Assembly: GCA_041609895.1 (NCBI GenBank)
Contig: JBFIPX010000125.1
Coordinates: forward strand, 1 to 9,388
Source: JAHHLP01 sp041609895
GTDB lineage: Bacteria > Bacteroidota > Rhodothermia > Rhodothermales > JABDKH01
Direction: 5' to 3'
DNA length: 9,388 nt
Part shown: positions 1 through 7,268 of the stretch, one piece after another
How the letters are laid out: each line of letters opens with the position of its first letter
Numbering within the stretch: the stretch's first letter is position 1
Notes under the pieces: model-generated
The model's input: the letters and a program-made list of their open reading frames with translations, nothing else
Database searches by the model: none
What the model was told of the DNA's origin: nothing
Made by a program: the position numbers and the translations under genes

Positions 1-614
1 ACGTCGTCTCGAAGCTTATCGTACGCGATAAGATTCCAGTGATCCGTGTAGTAGATGAGCCCCAGCGGGTTGACCTGACGCTTCGTGACTTCGCCCCGAC
101 TCTCGACGAAGTACGTCATCGAAACGACGCGCCGGTCAGTAACCGCCCTGCTGAGTTCCTGCCACCGACTCTCGTCATCGCCATCGTTCGAATCCGTATG
201 AAGCCAGTAGGGGTCGAGAATAGTCGACGCCTTGAGATCGTCGATATACTTCTTGACGTCGGACGGGAGAACCTCCTCGATCTTTAGCTCGACCCGATCA
301 GCGTTCTTCTTCAGTACGGGATCCGACTGCATCCTCATGAACTCCAGTCCGATCAGGAGGGTCGAGGCTTCACTGCCACTGAGCATCAGTGGCGGCAACT
401 GGTAACCGTCGAGTATCTCGTAGCCGCCTTCCTCGTCGTACGTCAGCGGTACTCCCGATTCGGACAGCGTGCGGAGGTCTCTGAAGATGGTGCGGCGGCT
501 AACGCCGAAATGCTCGGCGAGATCGCGGGTTGTCAGCTGCCGACGGCCTCTCAACAGAAGGACGATCTCAAACAACCGGTCGGTTCGATTCTTTCGTCGT
601 TCCTTGTGGGACAT
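1..614 (-). CDS. HTH-WYL domain transcriptional regulator (DeoR/YafY-like), C-terminus cut by window edge
   Basis: Reading from an ATG at 614-612, the minus strand stays open for 204 codons to the window edge, so the C-terminus is missing. Residues about 10-65 form a winged helix-turn-helix: the recognition-helix stretch TTRDLAEHFGVSRRTIFRDL (28-47) is typical of the HTH_11 class, followed by a wing ending in GGYEI. Residues about 72-150 are the usual linker (LPPLMLSGSEA...). From about 160 a WYL domain begins, with VNPLGLIYY and then HWNLIAYDKLR, where WNLIAYD stands in for the signature WYL-A-YD. Such proteins bind DNA and are thought to sense a ligand through the WYL domain; the target is not visible here. 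The gene follows rsmG on the same strand after 62 bases, so it may be read through from the operon or have its own promoter. I see no clear ribosome binding site. Family assignment is firm; function is unknown. Confidence 0.88.
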   Translation of the reverse strand, partial: MSHKERRKNRTDRLFEIVLLLRGRRQLTTRDLAEHFGVSRRTIFRDLRTLSESGVPLTYDEEGGYEILDGYQLPPLMLSGSEASTLLIGLEFMRMQSDPVLKKNADRVELKIEEVLPSDVKKYIDDLKASTILDPYWLHTDSNDGDDESRWQELSRAVTDRRVVSMTYFVESRGEVTKRQVNPLGLIYYTDHWNLIAYDKLRDD

Positions 615-676
615 ACTGTTACGACAACTGTGGGTAATAGAATGCGGCAAGGCCGACACCGCCCGCGCGGGATCTC

Positions 677-1363
677 CTACGCCAGAGTGGCGGTGACAAT
701 CATCTTGTCTTGAAATTGCCCATCGTGGATCGTCGAATCAAGCGGGAGCACCTGAATACGTATGCCCGTACGCGTCGCCTCCAGGGCCTTGATCTCCTCT
801 GTTATATCCCCACCTTTCAGGCAGATCAGCCCCTGCGACCAATGAGCGGTTCGGTCGACAGTATGCTCATGCTCCAGCGCCACCCGCTCGTGCCATTCCC
901 AAAGCGTCAGAAGCGGAGCCGTCGCTCGCGACACAGAGAAATGGGTACGTCCTGGCCACGCCTCCGCTCGCCCTGCCCACACCTCCGCGTTGTCGATGCG
1001 CAGTCTCCGGATCATCGTCCTCACTGCGAGCACCTTCTTCTCAACCGCGTCGATTCCAACAAACCTGACGTCAGGATGAGTGACCGCAAGGGGGATGAGG
1101 GGCAGACCGCCACCGGTTCCCCAATCGACAACCCTTGAGCCGGGAGGAAACCGTCGCGCGCCAAGAAACAGAGAATGGATCACATGTCGTGTCCACGCCT
1201 CATCGACGGAGTCGCGTGAAACAAGATTCACGCGTCGGTTGAAGGAAGTCAGCATGTCGACGTACTCGGTGAGAAGAGATCGCTCCCGATCCGTCAATGA
1301 GGCAGCAGGGTCCCACCCCGACAGCCGGCCCTGGACCGACCGATCGCCAGCCAAACTCCTCAC
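677..1363 (-). CDS. rsmG: 16S rRNA (guanine-N7) methyltransferase RsmG (GidB)
   Basis: A 228-residue SAM-dependent methyltransferase. RsmG adds the m7G at position 527 of 16S rRNA (E. coli numbering) in the 530 loop; its loss in other bacteria gives low-level streptomycin resistance. The sequence shows the RsmG pattern: an N-terminal helical part with FNRRVNLVS (41-49), SAM-binding motif I DWGTGGGLPLIP (80-91), the acidic residue of motif II in GIDAVEKK (103-110), the conserved VSRATA (144-149), and a C-terminal LKGGD where the family usually has KG. The family more often reads D-V/L-G-S/T-G-x-G-F-P-G-I-P in motif I, so Trp81, Leu86 and Leu88 are mild departures. The start is GTG at 1363-1361, overlapping the mnmG stop by four bases (GTGA), which suggests translational coupling. 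A TTG three codons further in is a less likely alternative. It is the last gene of the rpmH-to-rsmG cluster. Confidence 0.94.
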   Translation of the reverse strand: MRSLAGDRSVQGRLSGWDPAASLTDRERSLLTEYVDMLTSFNRRVNLVSRDSVDEAWTRHVIHSLFLGARRFPPGSRVVDWGTGGGLPLIPLAVTHPDVRFVGIDAVEKKVLAVRTMIRRLRIDNAEVWAGRAEAWPGRTHFSVSRATAPLLTLWEWHERVALEHEHTVDRTAHWSQGLICLKGGDITEEIKALEATRTGIRIQVLPLDSTIHDGQFQDKMIVTATLA

Positions 1364-3270
1364 GCCGAGACCGTCTCGCGACGGCTTGGACGACCTCGCT
1401 TGAGGAGAACCATGAGAACAGAAATGTCCGCGGGGCTCACGCCGCTGACTCTCGATGCCTGCCCGAGGTTGTCAGGCTGGATCTTGGCAAGTTTCTCCCG
1501 CGCCTCCATGGTGATATTGTCGATACCCGCGTAGTCGAAGTCGCCCGGTATCGACCATGACTCGAGCCGCTCCATCTTCCGCACGAGGTCCTGCTCACGC
1601 TGCACGTAACCCTCATACTTAAGCTCGATCTCTACCAGCCTGGCCACATCCTCACGGCCTGGACCCTCCGTCACGATGTCGTCGCGCCTGCCGACATGAC
1701 GTAACAGATCACCGAGAACCACCTGTGGACGCAGTGCCAGCCTGACGATTCGCTCGGGTCGGTCAATCGGCGACGTCCCGACGGACTCGAGGTAACCGTT
1801 GACCTCTATGGGCTTCAGCGCAGTAGACTCGACGGCGGCCCGCGTGGCGGCTATCGCCTCCCGACGCGTATCCATCCTTTCGAATCGCTCTCTGCTTGCG
1901 AGGCCGAGTTCGTATCCAAGCGCGGTGAGTCGGAGATCGGCGTTGTCCTGGCGAAGCAGCATGCGATGCTCCGCCCGGGACGTGAACATGCGGTAGGGTT
2001 CCTCCGTCCCCTTGGCTACCAGGTCGTCGATCAGCACGCCGATGTACGCCTCGGAACGCTTGAGAACCACGGGCTCCCGATCCCGCAAGAACTGAACGGC
2101 GTTGATTCCGGCGATCAGGCCTTGGGCGGCAGCCTCCTCATATCCCGTGGTACCGTTGATCTGCCCTGCAAAGAAGAGACCAGAGATGCGCTTGGTCTCG
2201 AGTGAATAACGAACCTGGTGCGGTGGGAAATAATCATACTCAATCGCATAACCAGGGCGCAGCATGTGAACGTTCTCGAGTCCGCGGACCCGACGCAACG
2301 CCTCGAACTGGACGTCCTCCGGCAGCGACGTCGAGAAGCCGTTCACGTACACCTCGTGTGTGTTCCACCCTTCGGGCTCGAGGAAGAGTTGGTGCTCTTT
2401 CTTGTCCGCGAAACGGTCAATCTTGTCTTCGATAGATGGGCAGTATCGCGGTCCGCGCCCCTCGATTCGTCCGGCGAACATGGGGCTGCGATTGAAGCCT
2501 GTCCGGAGTTTGTCGTGCACCGCCGGGTCGGTGTACGTGATCCAGCAACTCAGCTGCTCTGAAGGCAGCGCATCGGTCATAAACGAGAACGGACTGGCCT
2601 CCGGATCCCCGGGCTGTTCCTCGATCGAAGAGTATTCGATTGTCCGGCCGTCCACGCGCGGGGGCGTACCCGTCTTCAGCCGGCCACTCTCGAAGCCGAG
2701 CCGCTCAAGACAGGCAGTCAATCCCGTCGACGCGCGTTCTCCCATCCGGCCACCACCATAATTGCGGTCCCCGATGTGAATGACCCCGTTCATGAACGTG
2801 CCGCTCGTAAGTATCACTGCGCCGGCGTCAAACCTCCTGCCCAGCTGCGTAACGACGCCACAAATCCGACCGTCCTCGACGACGACTTCGGTCACCATGT
2901 CCGATCGCATGAACAGATTCGGCGTGTTCTCCAGCGTCTCCCTGACGGCGGCGGCATACATCATCCGGTCGCACTGGGCGCGCGGGCTCCACACGGCCGG
3001 CCCTTTCTTCTGATTGAGCATCCGGAACTGAAGGCCGGACCGATCTGTGATTCGCCCCATCAATCCGCCGAGCGCGTCGATCTCGCGCGCGATCTGGCCC
3101 TTACCGATTCCGCCGATGGCAGGGTTGCAGGACATCTGGCCGATGGCCTGAAGGTTCATCGTGATCAGCAGCGTTCGCGCACCCATGTTGGCAGCAGCAG
3201 CAGCCGCCTCGGATCCGGCGTGGCCGCCACCTACCACGATCACATCATATGTAAAGTAGTCAGTCGGCAT
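1360..3270 (-). CDS. mnmG: tRNA uridine-5-carboxymethylaminomethyl synthesis enzyme MnmG (GidA)
   Basis: A 636-residue FAD enzyme that works with MnmE to place the (carboxymethyl)aminomethyl group on the wobble uridine (U34) of certain tRNAs. The Rossmann FAD-binding motif VVGGGHAGSEA is at about 12-22. The conserved stretch SCNPAIGGIGKG carries the first key Cys (about 48), followed by KKGPAVWSPRAQCDRMMY. GPRYCPSIEDK holds the second conserved Cys (about 277), matching E. coli Cys277. The family C-terminus is present, with YEGYVQRE, FDYAGI and ASRVSGVSPADI. Length is normal for the family. ATG at 3270-3268 is preferred because it gives a TGATG junction with the mnmE stop and a weak GGAAAG lies just upstream; a GTG one codon earlier (3273) is also possible. 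The 3' end overlaps rsmG by four bases. Identification is very secure. Confidence 0.98.
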   Translation of the reverse strand: MPTDYFTYDVIVVGGGHAGSEAAAAAANMGARTLLITMNLQAIGQMSCNPAIGGIGKGQIAREIDALGGLMGRITDRSGLQFRMLNQKKGPAVWSPRAQCDRMMYAAAVRETLENTPNLFMRSDMVTEVVVEDGRICGVVTQLGRRFDAGAVILTSGTFMNGVIHIGDRNYGGGRMGERASTGLTACLERLGFESGRLKTGTPPRVDGRTIEYSSIEEQPGDPEASPFSFMTDALPSEQLSCWITYTDPAVHDKLRTGFNRSPMFAGRIEGRGPRYCPSIEDKIDRFADKKEHQLFLEPEGWNTHEVYVNGFSTSLPEDVQFEALRRVRGLENVHMLRPGYAIEYDYFPPHQVRYSLETKRISGLFFAGQINGTTGYEEAAAQGLIAGINAVQFLRDREPVVLKRSEAYIGVLIDDLVAKGTEEPYRMFTSRAEHRMLLRQDNADLRLTALGYELGLASRERFERMDTRREAIAATRAAVESTALKPIEVNGYLESVGTSPIDRPERIVRLALRPQVVLGDLLRHVGRRDDIVTEGPGREDVARLVEIELKYEGYVQREQDLVRKMERLESWSIPGDFDYAGIDNITMEAREKLAKIQPDNLGQASRVSGVSPADISVLMVLLKRGRPSRRETVSA

Positions 3271-4667
3271 CACTTTCCAATGCAGAAGCGAGAGAAGATC
3301 TGATCCAGCACGTCCTCGTTGGTAATCTCGCCCGTGATTGCGCCCAGTTCCTGCAGCGCAGTCCGAAGGTCTATCGCCAATACGTCTCCGGTCATGCCTG
3401 CCTCGACGGATGCCCGCGCCGACCGAACAGCCTCGACGATCTTCTCCAGGTGCCCTCGGTGGCGCTCGTTGACTACGACCGGCGAAGCGACCGTATCGCT
3501 CAGATCACGATCCACGACCTCGATCAATAGATCCACGATCCCGGCGGTCTCCTCTGAGGTGGACAGGCCCTTCAGCGCGGACACTTGAACGGACGGGGCG
3601 TGCCTTAGGTCCTCCGGCAGGTCGGGCGCTGGCGCTTCGAGATCTGCTTTGTTGCCCACGAGGACCACTGGAGTCGCCAGATTCTCGGACAGTGTACGCA
3701 TGAGAAACTCGGTTTCGTCGCCGTCGATCCCTCGCTGCAGATCGTATACGTAGAGGAGGACGTCACTTCCCGAGATACTCGAGTGCGCGCGCCGCACACC
3801 CTCTGCCTCGATGAGGTTGGCCGCCTCCCGAAGACCTGCCGTGTCCACGAATCGAAACAAAAGTCCCTCGATCTCCAGCTCGGCCTCGATCTCGTCGCGC
3901 GTCGTGCCGGGCGTGTCGCTCACAATGGCGCGGTCTCGACCCAGGAGCGCATTCATCAGCGTCGACTTGCCGGCGTTGGGTCGCCCCGCGATGACCACGC
4001 GGATGCCGTCTCGTATCATCGCGCCGGTCCGGTACGAGTCCAAAAGCGAACTCGCAAATTCCTCGACGCGCGACAGGAGATCCATCATGCGATCCCGATC
4101 CGCAAACTCGACGTCTTCCTCGGAGAAGTCGAGCTCCAGTTCCACGTACGAACACAACTCCAACAGTTCCGATCTCAGCAACGACAGCACCTCAGAGTAC
4201 CGACCCTCCAGCTGCGAAACAGCGGTGCGGTGGGCTAGGGTGGAGGAGGCGTGAATCAGGTCGGCCACAGCCTCCGCCTGCGCAAGATCCAGCTTGCCGT
4301 TAAGAAACCCTCGCAGCGTGAACTCGCCCGGCTCAGCCATACGGGCGCCGGCACGTACCAGCTCGCCCAGCACGAGCCGCGGCGCAAAGTCACCACCGTG
4401 GCAGGAAAATTCGACGACATCCTCACCCGTCGCCGACCGTGGCGCACGAAAAACGGAGGCTACCACCTGGTCGATTTCCGTACCGTCCTCGGTTACAAAA
4501 CGGCCGAAGTGCATCGTCTGCGCCTCGACCGCAGCAAGGTCTTTGCCCGCGAAACGCGATGCGGCGATCCTGACGGCATCGGAGCCGGACAGCCGTATGA
4601 TCGCAAGCGCGGCGCGGCCGCGTGCGGTCGCGATGGCTGCGATGGTATCTCCGGGGGCACCAGACAT
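3270..4667 (-). CDS. mnmE: tRNA modification GTPase MnmE (TrmE/ThdF)
   Basis: A 465-residue protein of normal family length. It is the GTPase partner of MnmG: it binds a formyl-tetrahydrofolate cofactor in its N-terminal domain and uses GTP hydrolysis to drive modification of tRNA U34. In order, there is the N-terminal folate-binding domain (1 to about 120; DTIAAIATARGRAALAIIR, then SCHGG and EPGEFTLRGFLNGKLDL), the helical domain (about 125-215 and again at the end), and the inserted G domain. G-domain motifs are GRPNAGKST (228-236, P-loop), DTPGTTRDE (G2/switch I), DTAG (G3) and NKAD (G4). The protein ends in FCIGK; the Cys of this C-terminal CIGK is catalytically important in the family. 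The start is ATG at 4667-4665, 41 bases after the yidC stop, with no clear ribosome binding site. It abuts mnmG by a TGATG stop-start, consistent with balanced synthesis of the two partners. Confidence 0.98.
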   Translation of the reverse strand: MSGAPGDTIAAIATARGRAALAIIRLSGSDAVRIAASRFAGKDLAAVEAQTMHFGRFVTEDGTEIDQVVASVFRAPRSATGEDVVEFSCHGGDFAPRLVLGELVRAGARMAEPGEFTLRGFLNGKLDLAQAEAVADLIHASSTLAHRTAVSQLEGRYSEVLSLLRSELLELCSYVELELDFSEEDVEFADRDRMMDLLSRVEEFASSLLDSYRTGAMIRDGIRVVIAGRPNAGKSTLMNALLGRDRAIVSDTPGTTRDEIEAELEIEGLLFRFVDTAGLREAANLIEAEGVRRAHSSISGSDVLLYVYDLQRGIDGDETEFLMRTLSENLATPVVLVGNKADLEAPAPDLPEDLRHAPSVQVSALKGLSTSEETAGIVDLLIEVVDRDLSDTVASPVVVNERHRGHLEKIVEAVRSARASVEAGMTGDVLAIDLRTALQELGAITGEITNEDVLDQIFSRFCIGK

Positions 4668-4708
4668 GATTTGAGAACCGCGCTCCGTCCCGTCTTCAAA
4701 CGCGGGTC

Positions 4709-6535
4709 CTATTTGCGAATGCGCTGCTTCCCGGTGGACCGTTTGCCACCGGCGCTCTTGCTTCTCTTCGCGCCTCCTTTTGCCGCCTTACGCGCATCGC
4801 GCTTCGTACCCTGCCCGTTACTCGCCGCCTCCTTTTCCCGCTCAATCGACTTGTTGATGAACTTCTGCTGGATGGCGGTGAAGACGTTGTAGCATAGGTA
4901 GTACAGGCTGAGGCCGGAGGCGAACCGGTTGAAGATCGCAAAGATCATCACCGGCATGACATACATGAAGATCTTTGTTTGTGGGTTGGACGGCGTCGAC
5001 GCCATCTGAATTCGCATCTGCACCACCATCGAAAGCCCCATCAGCAAAGTGAATCCGGCGACGAAGTCTCCGTATAGCGGAATCTCGAATGGCAGCTGCA
5101 GAATCTTATCGGGCGCGGACAGGTCGGCCGCCCAGAGAAAACCCTTCTGCCGGATTTCGATCGACTGGGGAAGGAACTGCCAAAGGGCAATGATGACCGG
5201 GTACTGCAGGAGCATCGGAAGACATCCGCCGAGCGGATTGACCCCGGTCTCCTTGTACATCTTCATCATCGCCTCCTGCTGCTTCTGGGGATTGTCGGAG
5301 TACTTCTCCTTGATCGCCTCCATCTGCGGCTGCAGGTCCCGCATCTTCGCCATGCTACGGTACGACGCCTTCGTGAGCGGGTACAGCACGATCTTCATGA
5401 GGATCGCCAGCACGATGATGACGATACCGTAGTTCGGCAACCAGCCGCCGAGAAAGTTGAAGATGGGTATGAATACGAATTTCGCCAGCGGCCTCGTCAT
5501 CCACTCGAATAGGTCGTAGCCGTAGTCGACCATACCGTAGAGACCGAGGTCGTATCTCGAAAGGCGGTAGTATTCCATCGGCCCGATGTAAAGCCGGAAC
5601 TCGTCCGCCTCGGCAGTGGGCGGCATCTGCAGACTGACTTCGTAGTCTTCCCAAAATGCCGGATCCTCCGGCTCCGCCGTACGCTCACCGATCAGCTCTG
5701 CACCTTCCGATTCCGTCGTCGGAATTATTGCCGCAGTGAAATACTGATTCTTGACTGCGACCCAGTCGACCCGACCCCGGAACGACTTTTCTTCGTAGGC
5801 ATCCGAGTTCAGGTTGATCTCCTCGACCTCGCCGCCGCTGCGTGCGAACGCGCCTGCGCGGGTACCCTCGGATTTACGGTCGTCCTCGGCGAAGGGCACA
5901 CCTCCGTCCCAGAGAAGGTCATAACCCTGGTCCGTCGAAAAGGCGCTGGGGTTTTCGGTCTCGATGCGAAGCCCGACCTCGTAGGTCTTCGGCTTGAAGG
6001 TGTAGGTCTGACGCAGGACACCCTCACCCAGCTTCGCCTCGAACACCACGCTTCGCTCATTCGTCGTAGCGTCCACCCGTTCGGTGGCGTCGGCTTCAAA
6101 GAACAACTGACGTGTGTCAATCGAATGGCTGGCCGGACTAGTGAATACGAGGGCGATCGCTCCCTGGCCGGTGGTATCCACCATCTGGACAGGCGCGTCA
6201 TGGTCAGACCGCTCAAATTTCTTCAGTTTGAACGACGTCAGCGTCGCACCCTGCGTGCTGTAGACGGCCTCATACAGGTCGGTCTCGACCATCACCTGTC
6301 GAGCTTCCCCCTCCAGCGCTCCCGCGAGCGATGAGTCGACCGCGGCCTGGCGCGGTTCCGATGGCCGGCGAAGGTCCGGGGCCGCATCCACTGCTGTATC
6401 CGGAACGCCGGTGGTGTCAACCTCCCCCAAAGCCGGATCATCGGGCGGCGGCACGTTCTGCGGCGCCATCCAATAGAGCCAGACGACCATAATGATGCCG
6501 ATCAGAACGGTCGCGATTACGGTGTTACGATCCAC
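4709..6535 (-). CDS. yidC: membrane protein insertase YidC (Oxa1 family)
   Basis: A 608-residue inner-membrane insertase and foldase that acts alone or with SecYEG. Residues 5-24 form the N-terminal membrane anchor after MDRNT. Residues about 25-340 are the large periplasmic beta domain of Gram-negative YidC. The conserved Oxa1-type domain starts near 343 (FEWMTRPLAKFVF), with membrane segments around YGIVIIVLAILMKIVLYPL, NPLGGCLPMLLQYPV, FVAGFTLLMGLSMVV and IFMYVMPVMIFAIFN-LSLYYL. In E. coli the groove residue in the first of these is Arg366; here it is Lys381 (LMKIVLYPL), which I recall as common in Bacteroidota. The last 47 residues (562-608) form a Lys/Arg-rich tail with 17 basic residues. 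The start is GTG at 6535-6533: the frame has an upstream TGA with no other start between, and MDRNT is the usual family N-terminus. No Shine-Dalgarno is present; the bases before the start read CCTCC instead. Confidence 0.97.
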   Translation of the reverse strand: MDRNTVIATVLIGIIMVVWLYWMAPQNVPPPDDPALGEVDTTGVPDTAVDAAPDLRRPSEPRQAAVDSSLAGALEGEARQVMVETDLYEAVYSTQGATLTSFKLKKFERSDHDAPVQMVDTTGQGAIALVFTSPASHSIDTRQLFFEADATERVDATTNERSVVFEAKLGEGVLRQTYTFKPKTYEVGLRIETENPSAFSTDQGYDLLWDGGVPFAEDDRKSEGTRAGAFARSGGEVEEINLNSDAYEEKSFRGRVDWVAVKNQYFTAAIIPTTESEGAELIGERTAEPEDPAFWEDYEVSLQMPPTAEADEFRLYIGPMEYYRLSRYDLGLYGMVDYGYDLFEWMTRPLAKFVFIPIFNFLGGWLPNYGIVIIVLAILMKIVLYPLTKASYRSMAKMRDLQPQMEAIKEKYSDNPQKQQEAMMKMYKETGVNPLGGCLPMLLQYPVIIALWQFLPQSIEIRQKGFLWAADLSAPDKILQLPFEIPLYGDFVAGFTLLMGLSMVVQMRIQMASTPSNPQTKIFMYVMPVMIFAIFNRFASGLSLYYLCYNVFTAIQQKFINKSIEREKEAASNGQGTKRDARKAAKGGAKRSKSAGGKRSTGKQRIRK

Positions 6536-6617
6536 TAGGAGGCGCCTGTAGGGTGAGGATTCTCAGATTTCGGCGTTACGGGAGGTCTTCATGGCAGTTC
6601 CGGTGCGCACCAAACTT

Positions 6618-7106
6618 TCAACCGGATTGAGGGATAGAGGGCGGTTCCGATGTAGGCCCGCGCTTGTTCACGTGTTGCAAAACGACTCCCACAGCCCTTG
6701 CCACATCGGCCGAAACCGTCGGCCACGACGCGATCTCGCTGCCGCGGAAAACCAGTCCCAGTGACAACAAGCACGGCCGCCCGGACATAGCGTCAACCAG
6801 ATCACGATGATAAATGCGATAGGCCTCCTTCATGCGGCGGCGAACTTTGTTGCGAATAACGGCCCCTCCCACCTTGCGGCCAACAAAAAACCCGACTTGA
6901 ACGTTTGCGGCCAGGTCGGGAAGGTCGGCTTGCGGGACAAACCTGTAGACGGCCAGGATCGTACCCGATGAACTACGGTGAACGTCGGCGGCGCCCCGAT
7001 CAAACAGCGCCCGAATCAGACGTCTGTGTTTCAGCCGATGTGAAGCGGGGAATCTGTACCGGCCAGCGTTCGACCCCTCAGCATTACTTTCCGCTGCGGG
7101 TGTCAC
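6618..7106 (-). CDS. rnpA: ribonuclease P protein component RnpA
   Basis: A 162-residue basic protein subunit of RNase P, which helps the catalytic RNA remove 5' leaders from pre-tRNAs. The core begins at about residue 19 with FPASHRLKHRRLIRALF, the usual start of the family. The central strand holds VQVGFFVGRKVGGAV, followed by the RNR signature IRNKVRRRMKEAYR (84-97). The family is usually about 110-130 residues, so this protein has roughly 18 extra N-terminal residues and a Pro/Ser-rich C-terminal extension (about 147-162). The start is GTG at 7106-7104. The codon directly before it in frame is TAA, and no ATG, GTG or TTG follows before the conserved core, so the 23-base overlap with the end of rpmH is effectively forced unless CTG is used. 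An 82-base gap separates it from yidC; yidD, which sits here in many genomes, is absent. Confidence 0.95.
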   Translation of the reverse strand: MTPAAESNAEGSNAGRYRFPASHRLKHRRLIRALFDRGAADVHRSSSGTILAVYRFVPQADLPDLAANVQVGFFVGRKVGGAVIRNKVRRRMKEAYRIYHRDLVDAMSGRPCLLSLGLVFRGSEIASWPTVSADVARAVGVVLQHVNKRGPTSEPPSIPQSG

Positions 7107-7239
7107 TTACGCTCAGGTTCTTCCGGCCCTTGGCCCTGCGCCGCGCGAGCACCTTCCGACCATTCTTGGAAGCCATGCGCGAGCGGAAGCCGTGCTTGTT
7201 CGCTCTCTTGCGGCGACTTGGCTGGTACGTGCGCTTCAT
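7084..7239 (-). CDS. rpmH: 50S ribosomal protein L34
   Basis: A 51-codon gene encoding the small, very basic ribosomal protein L34 of the large subunit. Its start is MKRTYQPSRRKRANKHGFR, followed by SRMASKNGRKVLARRRAKGR, a near-exact match to the universal L34 pattern. The family is typically 44-50 residues; here a short tail (NLSVSDTRSGK) follows the conserved block. The start is ATG at 7239-7237 and the stop is TAA at 7086-7084. I see no Shine-Dalgarno upstream (the bases before the ATG read GACGACGATAAG). It is the first gene of the minus-strand cluster and its last 23 bases are also the start of rnpA in another frame. A GC-rich hairpin about 30 bases upstream may lie in its leader. Confidence 0.97.
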   Translation of the reverse strand: MKRTYQPSRRKRANKHGFRSRMASKNGRKVLARRRAKGRKNLSVSDTRSGK

Positions 7240-7268
7240 CTTATCGTCGTCGTGATGTATTCAAAATC

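Noticed and set aside
629..637. TGTGGGTAA, one mismatch from a DnaA box, as a sign of oriC near the rpmH/gid cluster
   Set aside because: It is a single imperfect box with no cluster, AT-rich stretch or dnaA gene in the window, although this gene cluster often lies near the origin.
645..655. CGGC-AAG-GCCG hairpin after rsmG as an operon terminator
   Set aside because: The stem is only four pairs and has no T-run on the minus strand, so termination there is not supported.
2776..3303. 175-codon plus-strand open frame opposite mnmG
   Set aside because: It is antisense to the conserved FAD-binding part of MnmG, has no recognisable domain, and fits a shadow of GC-rich coding DNA.
3763..4155. 130-codon minus-strand frame inside mnmE
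   Set aside because: It is an alternative frame of the MnmE G domain, Arg-rich and lacking structure, a typical high-GC artefact.
4251..4892. 213-codon plus-strand open frame opposite mnmE and the end of yidC
   Set aside because: It crosses two secure genes on the other strand and shows no family features, so it is treated as a shadow frame.
6580..6763. GGGAGG followed by ATG on the plus strand, opening a short frame
   Set aside because: The roughly 57-codon peptide lies mostly antisense to rnpA and has no recognisable features; the Shine-Dalgarno-like match is probably chance, especially as real genes here lack one.
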